Origin: Pogonophryne albipinna
Taxonomy: Eukaryota; Chordata; Actinopteri; Perciformes; Artedidraconidae
Assembly (NCBI GenBank): GCA_028583405.1
Contig: JAPTMU010000090.1
Location: forward strand, 310,001-374,000
Direction of reading: 5' to 3'
Length of the DNA stretch: 64,000 bases
Within the stretch, counting starts at the first letter, position 1; every line of letters begins with the position of its first letter. The notes under the pieces are model-generated. The model was not told where the DNA came from and ran no database searches. It worked only from the letters and a program-made list of their open reading frames with translations. The translations under genes were made by a program, and so were the position numbers. Of this stretch, positions 28,746-41,164 are shown in pieces.

Positions 28746-31094
28746 GTGTTTCACATATCCCCCACCCTGGGTGAACCAGCTGCCTATGACCTATCGGCTA
28801 ATAGCCAGCAGGGTTCGTTACAAAAGCCTGCGCTATTTAATCTATCGATTAATAAGCTGCGGAGCACAGTAACTACACCAGCTGCCTCCAATCTGTTGAT
28901 TAGTAGGCAGCAGGGTTCGCTGCAGAGGCCTGGTGGTTATGACTTTTCCGTTTTTAAACCACAGACCTCGCGGCATTCCTCTGTCCGAGATACGCCACCT
29001 ACACACGGTCACAATAAGCCCATGAGCGCCGTGGTATCGCCTCATGTGGATATCACTGCACACACCTCCACCCATCCTCTGAGCGTGTACGCGCCTCATG
29101 ATGAGAGGCGGAGTGAAATGCAGCGTGTGGAGGCCTCCTCACAGCCCTTTCGCTCTAGGCCCACCTTGGGTTGCCTCACGGGCAGCGGCGGCGAGGGCTC
29201 TGGCGTGGCTCGTCGTCATAACGACCACAACACATCTCGAGCATGTGCGCCCGCTCTCAGAGTGTTTCTTGGAGTGGCAGCGCGTGTGTCTGATGGACAG
29301 ATGGATGAGCAGGCTGATCAGCGGAGGGTACACCCTGCAGTTCGCCTCCCCCCCCCCACAGTTCAACGGGATACAGGTGACACGCCTGTCATCCCGAGAA
29401 CAGTGTCTTGCGCTCCAAGCAGAGCTACGGGAACTCCTGTTGAAAGAGGCTATTTCCAGGGTTCCCCAGGAGGAAGAAAATCAGGGGTATTACTCCCGCT
29501 ATATTTTCTTATCCCGAAAAAGACGGGCGGAATGAGACCCATCCTCGACCTGTCAGTTTTCAACAAGGCAATAATGAAAAGGCCTTTTCACATGCTGACG
29601 GTCAAAAGGGTGTTAGAGTGTGTTCACCAGGGAGACTGGTTCACCTCTATAGACCTAAAGGATGCATACTTCCATGTACCCATCATTCCGCAACACAGGA
29701 AATTCCTGCGGTTTTCATTCCAGGGAATATCGTACCAGTAAAACCGTCTGCCGTTCGGCTATTCCCTTGCTCCTCGCACTTTTTCAAAGTGTGTAGAAAC
29801 GGCATTGCAGCCGCTACACAGAGGAGGGATGAGAGTACTATTTTACCTGGACGACCTGCTGCTGCTGGCTCGCTCCAGGGAGGAAGCGGCTTTACAGATG
29901 GTACAACTCATATCGCATCTGTCAAAGCTGGGTTTCATAATAAATTGGAAAAAGAGCTGTCCTCTTCCCTCCCAGAGTATGGTTTACCTGGGGGTGGAAT
30001 TGAACTCAGCCCGCATGAGAGCACGACTCTCACGGCAGAGAGTGGAGATGCTGACAGCTCTCCTTCGACGCGTCACACCCCGCAGTGTGGTGACGTCACT
30101 CTCCGTGATGTGGCTGCTCGGCATGATGGCAGCAGATCACGGGGTGATTCCCCTGGATCTCCTGCACATGAGGAGACTGCAGAGGTGGTTTATCAGCCTA
30201 CGCATCGACCCCGTACGACAGAAGAGGCGCATGGTGGTCATCCCTCTGTCCGTGGGTTCAGACTTAACCTATTGGAAAAGTCCCCACGTCCTGTCAGAGG
30301 GGGTGGCCCTGGGCAGAGTTATGTCACACATCGCGGTGTTCACAGACGCATCTCTCTCAGGGTGGGGAGGAACGTGCATGTCGCAGGCAGTGGGAGGACA
30401 GTGGCCGGCTCACATGTCTTTCCACATAAATGTGCTGGAATTGATCTCCGTACGGAGAGTAATTCAGCATTTTGCCCCGTTGCTGCGGAATCAGCATGTG
30501 TTGATTCGCACAGACAACAGAGCCGCGGCAGCCTACATCAATCGCCAGGGCAGTGTACGCTCAGCGCAGCTCCTGAACACAGCCAGACGGCTGTTGATCT
30601 GGGCGCGCGCACACGTGCTCTCCATCAGAGCACTGTATGTGCCCGGAGAGCTGAACAAAGGGGAAGACCTCATGTCCAGAGGAGGTCCTCGCCAGGGGGA
30701 CTGGAGCCTCCATCCCGAGCTGATCGCCCAGGTTTGGAGCCGGTTCGGGAGGGCGGAGGTGGATCTGTTCGCCGAACGCGCAATGCGCCCTCTGGTTCTC
30801 CCTGTCAGCACGGGACCATCCCCCCCTGGGGGTGGACGCGTTCGCACATCGGCCATGGCCCAGGGGACTGCTGTACGCCTTCCCACCAGTCCCGCTGATT
30901 CCTCGGTTCCTGGACCGAGTGCAGGAGGAGCGGCTGTCAGTGATCCTAATTGCCCCGGAGCGCACGGGAGCTTCCTGGTTTCCATGCCTACAGCGTACGC
31001 TGTCAGGCAGGCCGTGGGAGATTCCGTGGCGGGGGGACGCTCTCTCACAGGTGGAGGGAGCGATCTACAGTCACCCAGTGATAGGCCAGCCCTT
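28746..31094 (+). pseudogene. DIRS-1 RT/RNase H, broken, unit C
   Basis: It shares the 2-base excess before FLIPKK with unit B. It has its own stop TAA at 29739-29741 (TAC in B and D) inside GISYQYNRLPFG. From 29805 the frame is open through YLDD and RNase H. An 8-bp deletion near 30774 (in VDLFAARGN) moves this frame into the recombinase frame. The C tract near 29348-29357 has ten bases. Confidence 0.85.
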
Positions 31095-31728
31095 ATGGGC
31101 ATGGCCCCTGAGCGGGAACACTTAGAGAGGTTGGGTCTCTCTCAAGATGTTGTACGCACCATTCAGGGAGCCAGGGCCGCGTCTACCAGAGCGTCCTACA
31201 CAGCCAAGTGGGCAGCGTTCCAGCGTTGGTGTGTAGAAAGAAGCCTGGACCCCATTACGTGCCCCCTGCCTCACGTGCTGTCATTCCTCCAGCTGTTGTT
31301 GGACAGGAATTTGGCGTTCAGCACAATCAAGGTATATGCGGCTGCCATATCATCTTGTCACGTGGGTTTCGGAGCAGGGACGTTGTTCAGTCACCCCCTG
31401 ACGAAACGGTTTCTGCAAGGGGTACGAAGACTCAGACTGGTGTCACGCGCACTGGCACCTCAGTGGGATTTGGCTTTGGTGTTACGGGCACTAAGCAAAG
31501 CCCCATTTGAACCTTTAGAGCAGGTTCCCCTCAACATGTTATCAGCCAAAGTAGTACTGCTTTTGGCTCTAACATCGGCGAAAAGGGTGAGTGATTTATC
31601 CGCTCTCTCTGTGGCCCCGTCATGCCTCCGGATCCAAGGGGATGGCAGTTCGGCTGTGTTACTTCCTGACACGAAGGACTCACAAAGACTCAGATGCACG
31701 ATTCGTTTCTTGATTTCCAAGAATGTCC

Positions 31729-31734
31729 TTTATT
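31729..31734 (-). terminator. Polyadenylation signal in the 3' LTR
   Basis: AATAAA on the minus strand, about 60 bp from the LTR's outer end; the expected place for the end of the R region. Confidence 0.55.
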
Positions 31735-31740
31735 TGTACA

Positions 31741-31980
31741 AAAGGTTTTTTAGGATCTACTAGGTAACTCAACAGTACGCTAGGTTCAACTAATGGTAAT
31801 GCAGGGTTTTTAGGATCTACTAGGTAACTCAACAGTACGCTAGGTTCAACTAATGGTAATACAGGGTTTTTAGGATCTACTAGGTAGCTCAACAGTACGC
31901 TAGGTTCAACTAATGGTAATACAGGGTTTTTAGGATCTACTAGGTAGCTCAACAGTACGCTAGGTTCAACTAATGGTTTG
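31741..31980. repeat. Four 60-bp tandem repeats inside the LTR
   Basis: Each copy contains TAGGATCTACTAGGTARCTC and CAGTACGCTAGGTTCAACTA. The first two have AACTC and the last two have AGCTC. Because 60 is a multiple of three, a repetitive open frame appears on the minus strand; it is not taken as a gene. The same array is at 36788-37027 in the other LTR. Confidence 0.93.
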
Positions 31981-32242
31981 CTCAAGGGTTGCCGTGGAAG
32001 TATAGACATGGACCTGATTCATAGACAAAGACGAACCGACAAAGGACAACAGGAGAATAGGGCTACATATACACCATGGTTAATGAGGCACAGGTGTAAC
32101 CAATCCAGACCAGAAGATCACCATCAAGCTGGCCGTGACACACCACTACAGGAAGTGACGACACCTGTAATGAGAGGACAGAGCCAACATCAAAATAAAA
32201 CGTAAGATCACCAGAATAACACAACCCCATAAGCTCCCTACT

Positions 32243-35200
32243 CTAACGCTGAAACCTTACAGTACCCCCCCTCTTACGGACGGCTCCTGACGTCCCTGAA
32301 GCCTGAGACTGTTCTCTATCGAAGTCAGATATCAGCGTTTTGTCCACAATGAAGCTGCCTGGTATCCAACACCTCTCCTCCAATCCATATCCTACCCAGT
32401 CGACCAGGAACTGTCTACCTCGGCCCCTCTTCCTTTCAGACAGTATTTTGTCCACAGTGTATACTTGACCTCCGTTGACAATCCGGGGAGGTGGAGGGGG
32501 CGTGGAGGCGGGGACCAGTCTGCTAACTTTGACCGGTTTCACCTTACTGACATGGAACGTGGGATGGACCTTGATGGATCTTGGCAGACATAAACGGACA
32601 GCAACAGGGTTAATCACTTTGGCTATGGGAAAAGGACCAACGAACCGGGGAGCCAGCTTCCTGGAGGCGACATGGAGAGGAAGATCCTTAGTGGATAGCC
32701 ACACTTGTTGTCCGGCCTGGTACTTGGGGGCTGGACGTCGTTTCCGGTCAGCCAACTTTTTCATGCGAGCTGCACTCCTCTGCAACATGTGGCGAACTCC
32801 CGCCCAGACCCGACGGCAGCGTCGAACCAGAGCATGGGCTGATGGCACAGTGACCTCTTTCTCGAGCTCCGGAAACAATGGAGGTTGGTACCCATGGACA
32901 CATTGAAACGGGGAGATACCAGTGGCTGATGTGGGTAACGTGTTGTGTGCATACTCTACCCAAATCAGACTCTTACTCCAGGTGGTGGGTTTCTCGGACG
33001 CTAGACATCTCAGACAGGTCTCCAAATCCTGATTCATCCTCTCCGCTTGTCCATTCGACTGTGGGTGGTATCCGGAAGTCAGACTAACAGTGGCTTGGAT
33101 TAGGTGACAGAACTCCTTCCAAAAACGTGACACGAACTGTGGGCCTCGGTCTGAAATGACATCATTGGGAAAACCATGGATCCTAAACACATGGGCCAAC
33201 ATGGCCTCTGCTGTTTCTTTGGCATTAGGTAATTTGGGCATGGCGACAAAGTGTGCCATTTTAGAGAAACGATCCACCACAGTGAGTATAGTGGTATTAC
33301 CTGCCGATGTTGGTAATCCCGTCACAAAATCCAATGCTATGTGAGACCATGGTCTGTTGGGAATGGGTAGAGGTTGGAGAAGACCTGCCGCAGCTTGCCG
33401 TGAAGTTTTGTTCCTGGCGCACACAGGGCATGCTGCTACATATTCTGCAACATCCTTCCACATCCCCGGCCACCAGAATCTGTGTCTCACCATGAACAGG
33501 GTCCTTTTATTTCCAGGATGACAGGTAAGTACAGACGTATGGGCCCAATGAACAACTTGAGATCGAAGTTGCTCCGGCACAAACAAGCGATTCTGAGGGC
33601 ATCCTCTTGGGACAGGATTTCCACTGTTTGTCTGTTTGACCTTGGCTTCAATGGGCCAGGTCACACTCCCTATCACTCGGTCAGGCCGTAGAATGGGGTC
33701 TGGACTCTTGGGGACTGGCTCAGGATCATATATTCTGGAGAGTGCATCAGGCTTTCCATTCTGCGAACCAGGACGATATGACAGAGTGAACCTAAAACGA
33801 TTAAAGAACAACGCCCACCTGGCCTGCCTAGAGTTCAGACGTTTGACCTTCCTAATGTACTGCAGGTTCTTATGATCTGTCCAGACCAGGAAATCCTGCT
33901 CCGCTCCCTCCAACCAGTGCCGCCACTCCTCCAAAGCAATCTTCACCGCCAACAGTTCCCGATTTCCCACGTCGTAATTCCTCTCTGCCGAGGATAGCTT
34001 ACGGGAGAGATATGCACATGGATGCAGTTTGTTGTCCTCCGCTGACATCTGGGACAGTATAGCTCCAACGCCGTCGTTGGAGGCGTCCACTTCCACCACA
34101 AACTGTCGGTGGCGATCAGGTATAGTCAGGATGGGAGCTGTGGTGAACCTCCTCTTCAGTTCCAGGAAAGATTTTTCTGCCTGTGGATTCCACACAAACT
34201 GAACATGGGGAGAGGTAAGGACATGGAGAGGAGAGGCAATAGCACTGAAACTGCGTATGAAGCGTCTGTAAAAATTAGCAAACCCCAAGAATTGCTGAAC
34301 CTTCTTTCTAGAGTCTGGCGTGGGCCAATTCGCCACGTCACTGACCTTCGCTGGGTCCATTTCCATTTTGTTAGGGGAAATCACAAAACCCAAAAATGCC
34401 ACAGATTTCACATGAAACTCGCATTTTTCGGCTTTAACAAACAAATGGTTCTCCAAAAGTTTCTGAAGAACAAGGTGAACATGGTTAACATGCGTCTTCG
34501 TATCTGGAGAAAAAATGAGGATATCATCGAGATACACAAAACAGAAAACATTCAGGAAATCTCTTAACACATCATTAATGAGAGCTTGGAAAACAGCAGG
34601 TGCATTACAAAGTCCAAAAGGCATCACCAAATATTCGTAATGTCCCGTAGGTGTATTGAACCCTGTTTTCCACTCATCCCCCTCCCGAATGCGCACAAGA
34701 TGATATGCATTCCTTAAATCCAACTTGGTAAATACCTTGGATCCCTGTAACAGTTCGAATGCCGTAGAGATGAGTGGAAGGGGGTATCTGTTCTTAACGG
34801 TGATCTGATTAAGTGGACTGTAGTCAATACAGGGCCTTAATGAACCGTCCTTTTTCCCTACAAAAAAAAACCCCGCTGCTGCTGGAGATGATGATGGCCG
34901 AATCAAGCCAGCTTTGAGTGATGCTCCAATATACTCTTTCATGGCCTCCCTTTCAGGACCAGAGAGAGAATACAACCGTCCTTTGGGGATAGTAGAGCCC
35001 GAGAGAAGTTCTATGGGGCAATCATACGGTCTATGGGGAGGCAAGGAAGTAGCTCGTGTCTTGTTGAACACCTCTTTAATGTCACTGTAACACTCTGGCA
35101 CCTTGGACAGGTCAGGAAAGTCAGATTGTTTAGAAGGAGTGCCACTGTCCCTATCTGACGCCTGTTTACAGTTCCCAGCTCTGTGCGGTCCACTCGAAAC

Positions 35201-35707
35201 TGTATGAGAGGCTAAACATGAACGAGAACACTCATTTCCCCACCCCTTAACCCTTCCTGTAAGCCAGTCCATGTGAGGGTTATGTTTAACAAGCCAAGGA
35301 TAACCCAAAATGAGAGGCTGTTGAGCTGAGTTAAATAAATGAAAGCTAATGTGTTCACGGTGCTCCTGATCTATGATCATTTCTATGGGTTCCGTGCGAT
35401 GAGTGACTGTACATAAAAGGCGACCATCCAACGCACTAGCCTTTAATGGCTGATCTAAAGGGACAATGTTAAAGTTCAACTCTTTAGCCAGCTCCCAGTC
35501 TAACAAGCTCTCATCAGCCCCAGAATCAATTAATGCATCCTGAGTTACAGTCTTATCATTCAGTTTAATTTGTACCTGAGTCAGTCTTCTCGAGGAAGGG
35601 TTGAAAGAAGTCACTCGGCTCACCAGCGTCCCTCTTCCCGCTGATGAGCCTGATCTTTTGCCGGACAGGCTGCCAGAACATGACCCTGCTGGCCGCAGTA
35701 GAAACAC
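32243..35707 (-). CDS. Gypsy pol polyprotein (1,154 aa)
   Basis: Domains in order: aspartic protease (DSGA 61-64); reverse transcriptase (KLDLRNAYH about 328-336, YLDD 392-395); RNase H ([13 protein letters not shown], Asp541); integrase with an HHCC zinc part (His723, His730, Cys760, Cys763) and a DDE core (Asp793, Asp853, Glu889, 35 residues between the last two); chromodomain (about 1083-1133, [11 protein letters not shown] and FLVDWVGYG). The frame overlaps gag by about 88 bp in the -1 frame, so pol is presumably made by frameshifting and the first codons are not a real start. All catalytic residues are present and no stop occurs. The frame ends 19 bp inside the LTR. Confidence 0.93.
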   Translation of the reverse strand: MFLLRPAGSCSGSLSGKRSGSSAGRGTLVSRVTSFNPSSRRLTQVQIKLNDKTVTQDALIDSGADESLLDWELAKELNFNIVPLDQPLKASALDGRLLCTVTHRTEPIEMIIDQEHREHISFHLFNSAQQPLILGYPWLVKHNPHMDWLTGRVKGWGNECSRSCLASHTVSSGPHRAGNCKQASDRDSGTPSKQSDFPDLSKVPECYSDIKEVFNKTRATSLPPHRPYDCPIELLSGSTIPKGRLYSLSGPEREAMKEYIGASLKAGLIRPSSSPAAAGFFFVGKKDGSLRPCIDYSPLNQITVKNRYPLPLISTAFELLQGSKVFTKLDLRNAYHLVRIREGDEWKTGFNTPTGHYEYLVMPFGLCNAPAVFQALINDVLRDFLNVFCFVYLDDILIFSPDTKTHVNHVHLVLQKLLENHLFVKAEKCEFHVKSVAFLGFVISPNKMEMDPAKVSDVANWPTPDSRKKVQQFLGFANFYRRFIRSFSAIASPLHVLTSPHVQFVWNPQAEKSFLELKRRFTTAPILTIPDRHRQFVVEVDASNDGVGAILSQMSAEDNKLHPCAYLSRKLSSAERNYDVGNRELLAVKIALEEWRHWLEGAEQDFLVWTDHKNLQYIRKVKRLNSRQARWALFFNRFRFTLSYRPGSQNGKPDALSRIYDPEPVPKSPDPILRPDRVIGSVTWPIEAKVKQTNSGNPVPRGCPQNRLFVPEQLRSQVVHWAHTSVLTCHPGNKRTLFMVRHRFWWPGMWKDVAEYVAACPVCARNKTSRQAAAGLLQPLPIPNRPWSHIALDFVTGLPTSAGNTTILTVVDRFSKMAHFVAMPKLPNAKETAEAMLAHVFRIHGFPNDVISDRGPQFVSRFWKEFCHLIQATVSLTSGYHPQSNGQAERMNQDLETCLRCLASEKPTTWSKSLIWVEYAHNTLPTSATGISPFQCVHGYQPPLFPELEKEVTVPSAHALVRRCRRVWAGVRHMLQRSAARMKKLADRKRRPAPKYQAGQQVWLSTKDLPLHVASRKLAPRFVGPFPIAKVINPVAVRLCLPRSIKVHPTFHVSKVKPVKVSRLVPASTPPPPPRIVNGGQVYTVDKILSERKRGRGRQFLVDWVGYGLEERCWIPGSFIVDKTLISDFDREQSQASGTSGAVRKRGGTVRFQR
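32265..32276 (-). promoter_or_regulatory. Polypurine tract of the Gypsy element
   Basis: On the minus strand AAGAGGGGGG and adjoining G lie just before the 3' LTR, separated by TAC. This is the expected primer for plus-strand DNA synthesis. Confidence 0.75.
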
Positions 35708-36693
35708 CGCCGCTCCCGTAGGCGGCGCTGACGCTCCTCCGGGGTGAGTTTGGCTCTCCCGAGCTGCATCGGTTCCTCCGCGGTGCTAGGGGCCGCTGGT
35801 CGCTCTGGAGACGAAGTCCGGGTATTACTCCGCCAACCGTAGTGTTCCCTCTGTAAGTCTCGTCCGAACCGAGGAGTGGAAGCTGCTTTCTCCCGAAGTC
35901 TCTCTGCTAGACGTTGATCCACCCGGATAGCCATGGCGATGAGCGAGTCCAATTCTACAGGCAGCTCCAATGGAGCTAACTGATCCTTTATGGGGTCCGC
36001 TAATCCTTGCAGGAACGCATCGAAAAGAGCCGCTGAGTTCCATCCACTCTCCGCTGCCAGGGTCCGGAATTCGATCGCGTAATCCGCCACTCTCCTCTGC
36101 CGTTGTCTGATGTTCACCAGGGCTCTTGCTGACTCTCTCCCGGGTGCTGTTCGGTCAAAAATGTTTTTCATAGACTCCATAAAACACCTTAACGACTGGC
36201 AAACCGGCGAGTCTCGGGCCCATTCTGCTGTTGCCCAGGCTCCCGCTCTTCCCGTCAAGTGAGACACTATGAACGCTACTTTAGCTTGTTCTGTGGGAAA
36301 TGCTGCGGGCTGATACTTGAAATGAAGATCGCACTGTATCAAGAAAGGACGACAGTTTCCAGAATCCCCGGAGAACTTCTCCGGTGAAGCGAGGCGGAGT
36401 GAAGACGATGGCATGGGTATTTGAACGGGGATCTCCGCAACCCTGACCTCCGCTGGACCGGAAAACTCTGCCGCAGGAACCGCAGGTCGTGTCTCAAGAT
36501 GCGTAAGTAAATCCCGCATTTTCTCCGCCAGGTGATTTATTTCTGTTGTCACTGTTGCCTGGAAGTTGTGCTGACGGGCATGTAAGTCCTGAATCCCCTG
36601 ATTCATAGTTGCCATCTGTTCCGCCTGTTGATGCAGGCGTGTTCCTTGCACCTGCAAGGCCGTCTTGACCACGGTGGAATCGGCTGAGTCCAT
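35620..36693 (-). CDS. Gypsy gag protein (357 aa)
   Basis: The capsid/nucleocapsid protein. A coiled-coil-like N-terminus (about 1-70, [15 protein letters not shown]) is followed by the retrotransposon gag domain ([15 protein letters not shown], then [15 protein letters not shown] and [13 protein letters not shown]) and a single CCHC zinc knuckle near the C-terminus ([15 protein letters not shown]). The start is the first ATG, only 20 bp from the 5' LTR. The frame is fully open. Pol follows in the -1 frame. Confidence 0.92.
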   Translation of the reverse strand: MDSADSTVVKTALQVQGTRLHQQAEQMATMNQGIQDLHARQHNFQATVTTEINHLAEKMRDLLTHLETRPAVPAAEFSGPAEVRVAEIPVQIPMPSSSLRLASPEKFSGDSGNCRPFLIQCDLHFKYQPAAFPTEQAKVAFIVSHLTGRAGAWATAEWARDSPVCQSLRCFMESMKNIFDRTAPGRESARALVNIRQRQRRVADYAIEFRTLAAESGWNSAALFDAFLQGLADPIKDQLAPLELPVELDSLIAMAIRVDQRLAERLREKAASTPRFGRDLQREHYGWRSNTRTSSPERPAAPSTAEEPMQLGRAKLTPEERQRRLRERRCFYCGQQGHVLAACPAKDQAHQREEGRW

Positions 36694-36701
36694 CTTGTAT
36701 G

Positions 36702-36711
36702 GTCGGTTCGT
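36702..36711 (-). promoter_or_regulatory. Primer-binding site, self-priming type
   Basis: On the minus strand ACGAACCGAC begins 2 nt after the 5' LTR. It is exactly complementary to GTCGGTTCGT in the LTR at 37087-37078, just downstream of the TATA box, and does not look like a tRNA 3' end (no TGG start). In Tf1/sushi elements the transcript's own 5' end primes DNA synthesis in this way. Confidence 0.7.
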
Positions 36712-36713
36712 TC

Positions 36714-37308
36714 TGTCACGAAGGACTCACAAAGACTCAGATGCACGATTCGTTTCTTGATTTCCAAGAATGTCCTTTATTTGTACAAAAGGTTTTTTAG
36801 GATCTACTAGGTAACTCAACAGTACGCTAGGTTCAACTAATGGTAATGCAGGGTTTTTAGGATCTACTAGGTAACTCAACAGTACGCTAGGTTCAACTAA
36901 TGGTAATACAGGGTTTTTAGGATCTACTAGGTAGCTCAACAGTACGCTAGGTTCAACTAATGGTAATACAGGGTTTTTAGGATCTACTAGGTAGCTCAAC
37001 AGTACGCTAGGTTCAACTAATGGTTTGCTCAAGGGTTGCCGTGGAAGTATAGACATGGACCTGATTCATAGACAAAGACGAACCGACAAAGGACAACAGG
37101 AGAATAGGGCTACATATACACCATGGTTAATGAGGCACAGGTGTAACCAATCCAGACCAGAAGATCACCATCAAGCTGGCCGTGACACACCACTACAGGA
37201 AGTGACGACACCTGTAATGAGAGGACAGAGCCAACATCAAAATAAAACGTAAGATCACCAGAATAACACAACCCCATAAGCTCCCTACTCTAACGCTGAA
37301 ACCTTACA
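36714..37308 (-). repeat. 5' LTR of the Gypsy element
   Basis: 595 bp, matching 31667-32261. The U3 part would be 37308 to about 37088 and R would begin at about 37087. Confidence 0.94.
37078..37118 (-). promoter_or_regulatory. Gypsy LTR promoter: TATA box and predicted transcript start
   Basis: On the minus strand TATATG (37118-37113) lies 31 nt before GTCGGTTCGT (37087-37078), the sequence complementary to the primer-binding site. The spacing suits a transcript that starts at that G, so its first 10 nt could serve as the primer. Confidence 0.62.
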
Positions 37309-38725
37309 CTTCCTAACCCAGCCTTTATGCCAAAGGTCATCACAAGCTCTTTTAGGTCAAGAGTGATCACCCTGGACGGGTTTTTTCCGCCTCCTCATAA
37401 ATCGGAGGAAAAAGCCACATCTCATCTCCTCTGTCCGGTGCGCGCGCTGTCCTGCTATGTGGCGCGCACGGCGGCATGGCGCCGTTCTCAGCGCCTGTTT
37501 GTGCATTATAGAGAGCGCTCGATCGGGCAACCTCTGTCTGCACAACGGCTGTCACACTGGCTGTGTGAGGCTGTGTCACAGGCATATGTCTCCTCTGGGG
37601 TGGAGCCCCCGGAGAATATCAAAGCGCACTCCACCAGAGGAATGTCCTCCTCCACGGCGTTGGACGGAGGAATGTCAGTGGAAGATATTTGCACGGCTGC
37701 ATCTTGGTCTTCCCCCTGTTCATTTATTCAATTTTATTTGAGGGAGGTCTCCCATTCCTCTCTGACGCACCCTGTACTGGGTGTCCTGTCGGAGTGAGTG
37801 ACGTCAGGGATCCAGCGGTGTGCCTCTCTCCTGCCTCTCGGCACACAGAGAGCGGCCCTTTTCCCCTCGTATGAGAGGGATGTTCCCTTTACTCTGACAC
37901 ACTTCGTACGGAGTGCCTGGTCAGAGTGAGTGACGTCAGGGATCCAGTTGAGCGCTCTCCTACCTGTCTGACACGGAGAGAGCGGCTGTTCCCCCTCTAT
38001 GATCGCAGGACAAGGTGGGACCTTCGTCTCTACTTTCTCACAGCGGCCGGTATGTATTGTTCCCAGCCTTCACCCCGTCGGGAAGATAGGCATGTTTGGC
38101 TATGTTCCAGGGACGGTGATGCGCCATTACGCATGGCACAACAGGCAGGGGGGTGTTATTGAGCAGGTGTGTCTGTGCTTCTAGTGCCGGACGGACCCAG
38201 TGGGGCGCAGACTACATCATGCTTCGCCCTTAACCCAATAGCGATAGCCTTAGAGGGCGAAGCCATATACGAAATAGAACTGAGGTTACCTACTGTAACC
38301 CAGCTTCTATGAGTAAATGGCGCAGCCCTCTAAGCGCTAGGCCCCACTGGGTCTACGAATAGCTGAAGAAAAGTTATATTGTATGGGAGCAGATTGCCGG
38401 GCCCCCTTCCTATTTATACCGGAAGGAGGTCCGAGGGTGGGGCCCACCTGGCGGGTGGGCGTGGACTACAAGTGTTTCAGTGCTGCGCGGGGGCGCAGAG
38501 GGATAACCCAATAGCGATAGCCTTAGAGGGCTGCGCCATTTACTCATAGAAGCTGGGTTACAGTAGGTAACCTCAGATCCTTGTGGCTGCTGACTGTGTT
38601 CAGGTGGACAGCAATTGAGGCTGTGAATCATGTGCCCATGATTTAATAAATGCCCACACCGGGTTATATTTGAACTCTCTGCCTCTGCTTCCTTGCTTGG
38701 TCGGGCCGCTCAACGGTCAGCCTCA

Positions 38726-41040
38726 CTTAAATAAGTTAAAACCAATGAACAGTAAAGAATGTAGAGGGAATTATGATCAAGAATCTGTTTTGCCTTGTTT
38801 AATATTGCAAGACGTCTTTAGACTTTGGAATTAATATGTTTTATGTGTGGTTTCCAGCTCAGTTTCTCATCAATTGTGATCCCAAGGAATATATTTTCTT
38901 TAACTCTCTCAATGTAAATCCCATCTATCTTAATGGATGCTTGTGTATTGCTATTTCCAAATATGATTAATGTTGTTTTATTCAAGTTTAATGATAACTT
39001 ATTACTGTTTAGCCATAACTTTAGTTTGCATATTCCAGCTGTGATCTCTTCCAATAGTAGCTGTGCATTGTCCCCAGAACAAAAGATATTGGTGTCACCA
39101 ACAAACAAAACAAACTTGAGTACTCTCGATACATTGCATATTTCATTAATATTCATAATAAATAGTTTGGGGGACACCGCTTGTAATGTCCAAATATGAA
39201 GAACAACACTCTCCCAGCTTCACAAACTGTTGCCTGTTGGTTAAATAACTCCTAACCCATTCCAAAACTACACCCCTGATTCCATGACATCCAGTTTTTT
39301 TATTAATATGTCATGATTAATCGTGTCAAATGCTTTTTTTAGGTCAATGGCATGTTTTTTTTGGTCAATTGAGGTAATTTCTTCAAGTGAGTCTAATAAA
39401 GCCATCAATGTTGATCTATTGGCTCTGAATCCATATTGACTTTCTGTGAGAAGTTTGTGTTTTTCTATGAAATTGTCCAGTCTGTTATTGAAAAGCTTTT
39501 CAAGAATTTTTGAGAATTGTGGTAGAAGTGAGACAGGTCTGTAGTTTGTGAAGTGGTGTTTGTTCCCAGCTTTGAACAAAGGTATGACTTTTGCTATTTT
39601 CATTTTGTTAGGAAATGCACCAGTTTGGAATGATAAGTTACATATGTGTGTGAATGGCTTTGAAATAACATCTATAACCTTTTTTAATACAGTCATGTCA
39701 ATGTCATCACAATCGGTAGATTTTTAGTTTTTACATTTCGTTACAATATCACTTCCCTTTCATTCACTGCTGTGAGGAACATTGAGAAAGGATTACGTTT
39801 TATTAAGTTTTCCAGCTTTCTTTCTGATGTTCCTCCATCAGGGATTTTGCCTGCTAATTCAGGTCCAACATTTACAAAGAAATCATTGAAACTGTTGGAT
39901 ACAACATCCATATTTTCCTCTTCCTTATCCTTGTCAATGAAGTATGTGGGATAACTCCTTTTTCTAGACTCATTTTTTATAATACTATTCAGTATGCTCC
40001 ATATTCCTTTAATGTTGTTTTTATTTTTGTCTAGTATTTTCCGATAGTATTCATTTTTGCAGGTCCTTATTAGAATTGTTAATTTATTTTCATATGTTTT
40101 ATGTCTAATCTCTGTCTCTTTTGATTTATTTCACATGAAATCTCTATACAATGAATTTGTCTTTTTACAGGCATTTTGTAAACCCCTACTGTATTTGACA
40201 ACTGGGCAGTATGTATCATATAATGATACAAAAATTCTCAGGAATTGATCATATGCACTGTCAATATTATTTTCTTGGTCTAAATCATCCCATCTTTGTG
40301 CCAGTAAGGCATTTTTTAAAGCGTTCATTGCTTCCTCTGATCCAACTCGTCTGTATTGAATAGCTTGTCCGGCATGTTATTACTATAGTTTCTGTCATAA
40401 ACTGCAAATACTGGTAGGTGGTCACTTATATCATTTATTAAAAGTTCACTTACTGTATTGTTTTCTATGTCATTTGTGAATATATTGTCTATGAGAGCAC
40501 AGTGCGATGTGATTCTGATGGGTCTAGTAATTTTTGGATATAAACTCATACATTGTGTTGATACATTCTTCTGTCATGCTGTGATTATTTGGATTCAGAA
40601 GGTCAATATTGAAGTCACAACAAATGAAAACTGTTTTATGAATCACTTTTGAGAATATTTCCTCCATCCAGTCCTTGAAAATCTCAATACTAGAGCCGGG
40701 TGCTCTATATATACAACTGATGGTTACATTTTTCGTTTTTTCTTTGCAGATTTCAATCGTGATACATTCCAATACATTATCAATCACTGTTGACATATAA
40801 TTCATCACCTTGAATTGTAAAGTATTGTCCACATACAAGGCTACTCCTCCTCCACCCTTGTCTATTTATGTATCTGAGTTCATAGCCCTCCAGCTCAAGG
40901 TCTATGCCTTTGTCCTCCGTGATCCAAGTGTCAGATATGGAAATGATGCTAAATGTTTGTTGAAACTGATTTAAATATTCCTTGATGAGATTACCAGTTG
41001 AATTATACTTAAAGTTCAGGGTTAAAAAGATACTGTTCAA
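38726..41040 (-). pseudogene. LINE endonuclease/RT, unit C
   Basis: As in units A and B, with a further deletion near 39168 that removes CGVPQGSVLG-region codons: about 19 bp are missing between AATAGTTT and GGGGGACACC. FVGD is again present. The C-terminal part is at 26519-26926. Confidence 0.82.
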
Positions 41041-41164
41041 ATTATTTATTTTTTAAAAGTTCAACAAATTGATGTTTTCAAAGTCAATGAATAATCGTAT
41101 TTAATTATCGTGATATCAATATTGACCAAAATCATCATGATTATGATTTTGACTTAAACGAGCA

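Larger units (their letters stand above)
31667..32261 (-). repeat. 3' LTR of the Gypsy element
   Basis: 595 bp, beginning TGACACG and ending TTACA on the plus strand (TGTAA...CA in element orientation). It contains four 60-bp tandem repeats and, on the minus strand, an AATAAA at 31734-31729. Confidence 0.94.
31667..37308 (-). mobile_element. Ty3/Gypsy chromovirus-type LTR retrotransposon (Tf1/sushi-like), complete
   Basis: A 5,642-bp element with 595-bp LTRs, minus-strand gag and pol, and a 5-bp target duplication CTTCC (31662-31666 and 37309-37313). The LTRs differ at one site that I can find (TGACACG against TGTCACG), so it is a young insertion. It is absent from units B and D at the same place. 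Gag with a CCHC knuckle, a -1 shifted pol, a C-terminal chromodomain and a self-complementary primer site point to the Tf1/sushi group. Confidence 0.94.
31095..37797 (+). pseudogene. DIRS-1 tyrosine recombinase, unit C, split by the Gypsy insertion
   Basis: The two parts are 31095-31666 and 37314-37797 (the 5 bp CTTCC at 37309-37313 repeat 31662-31666). The first holds catalytic Arg (SAKRVSDL) and the second holds HSTRG and the Tyr box. The break lies at SSAVL|RPNPAF. Both parts are otherwise as in unit B, so the gene was probably intact until the insertion. Confidence 0.88.
27005..38576 (+). mobile_element. DIRS-1 element, unit C, interrupted by a Gypsy element
   Basis: Left end 27005, right end 38576, ICR 38232-38334. 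The recombinase gene is split by the Gypsy insertion at 31667-37308; without it the element is about 5.9 kb, like its copies in B and D. Confidence 0.88.

Noticed and set aside
31680..32009. 109-codon minus-strand frame with a repeated 20-residue block in each LTR
   Set aside because: Produced by the 60-bp tandem repeat, whose length is a multiple of three.
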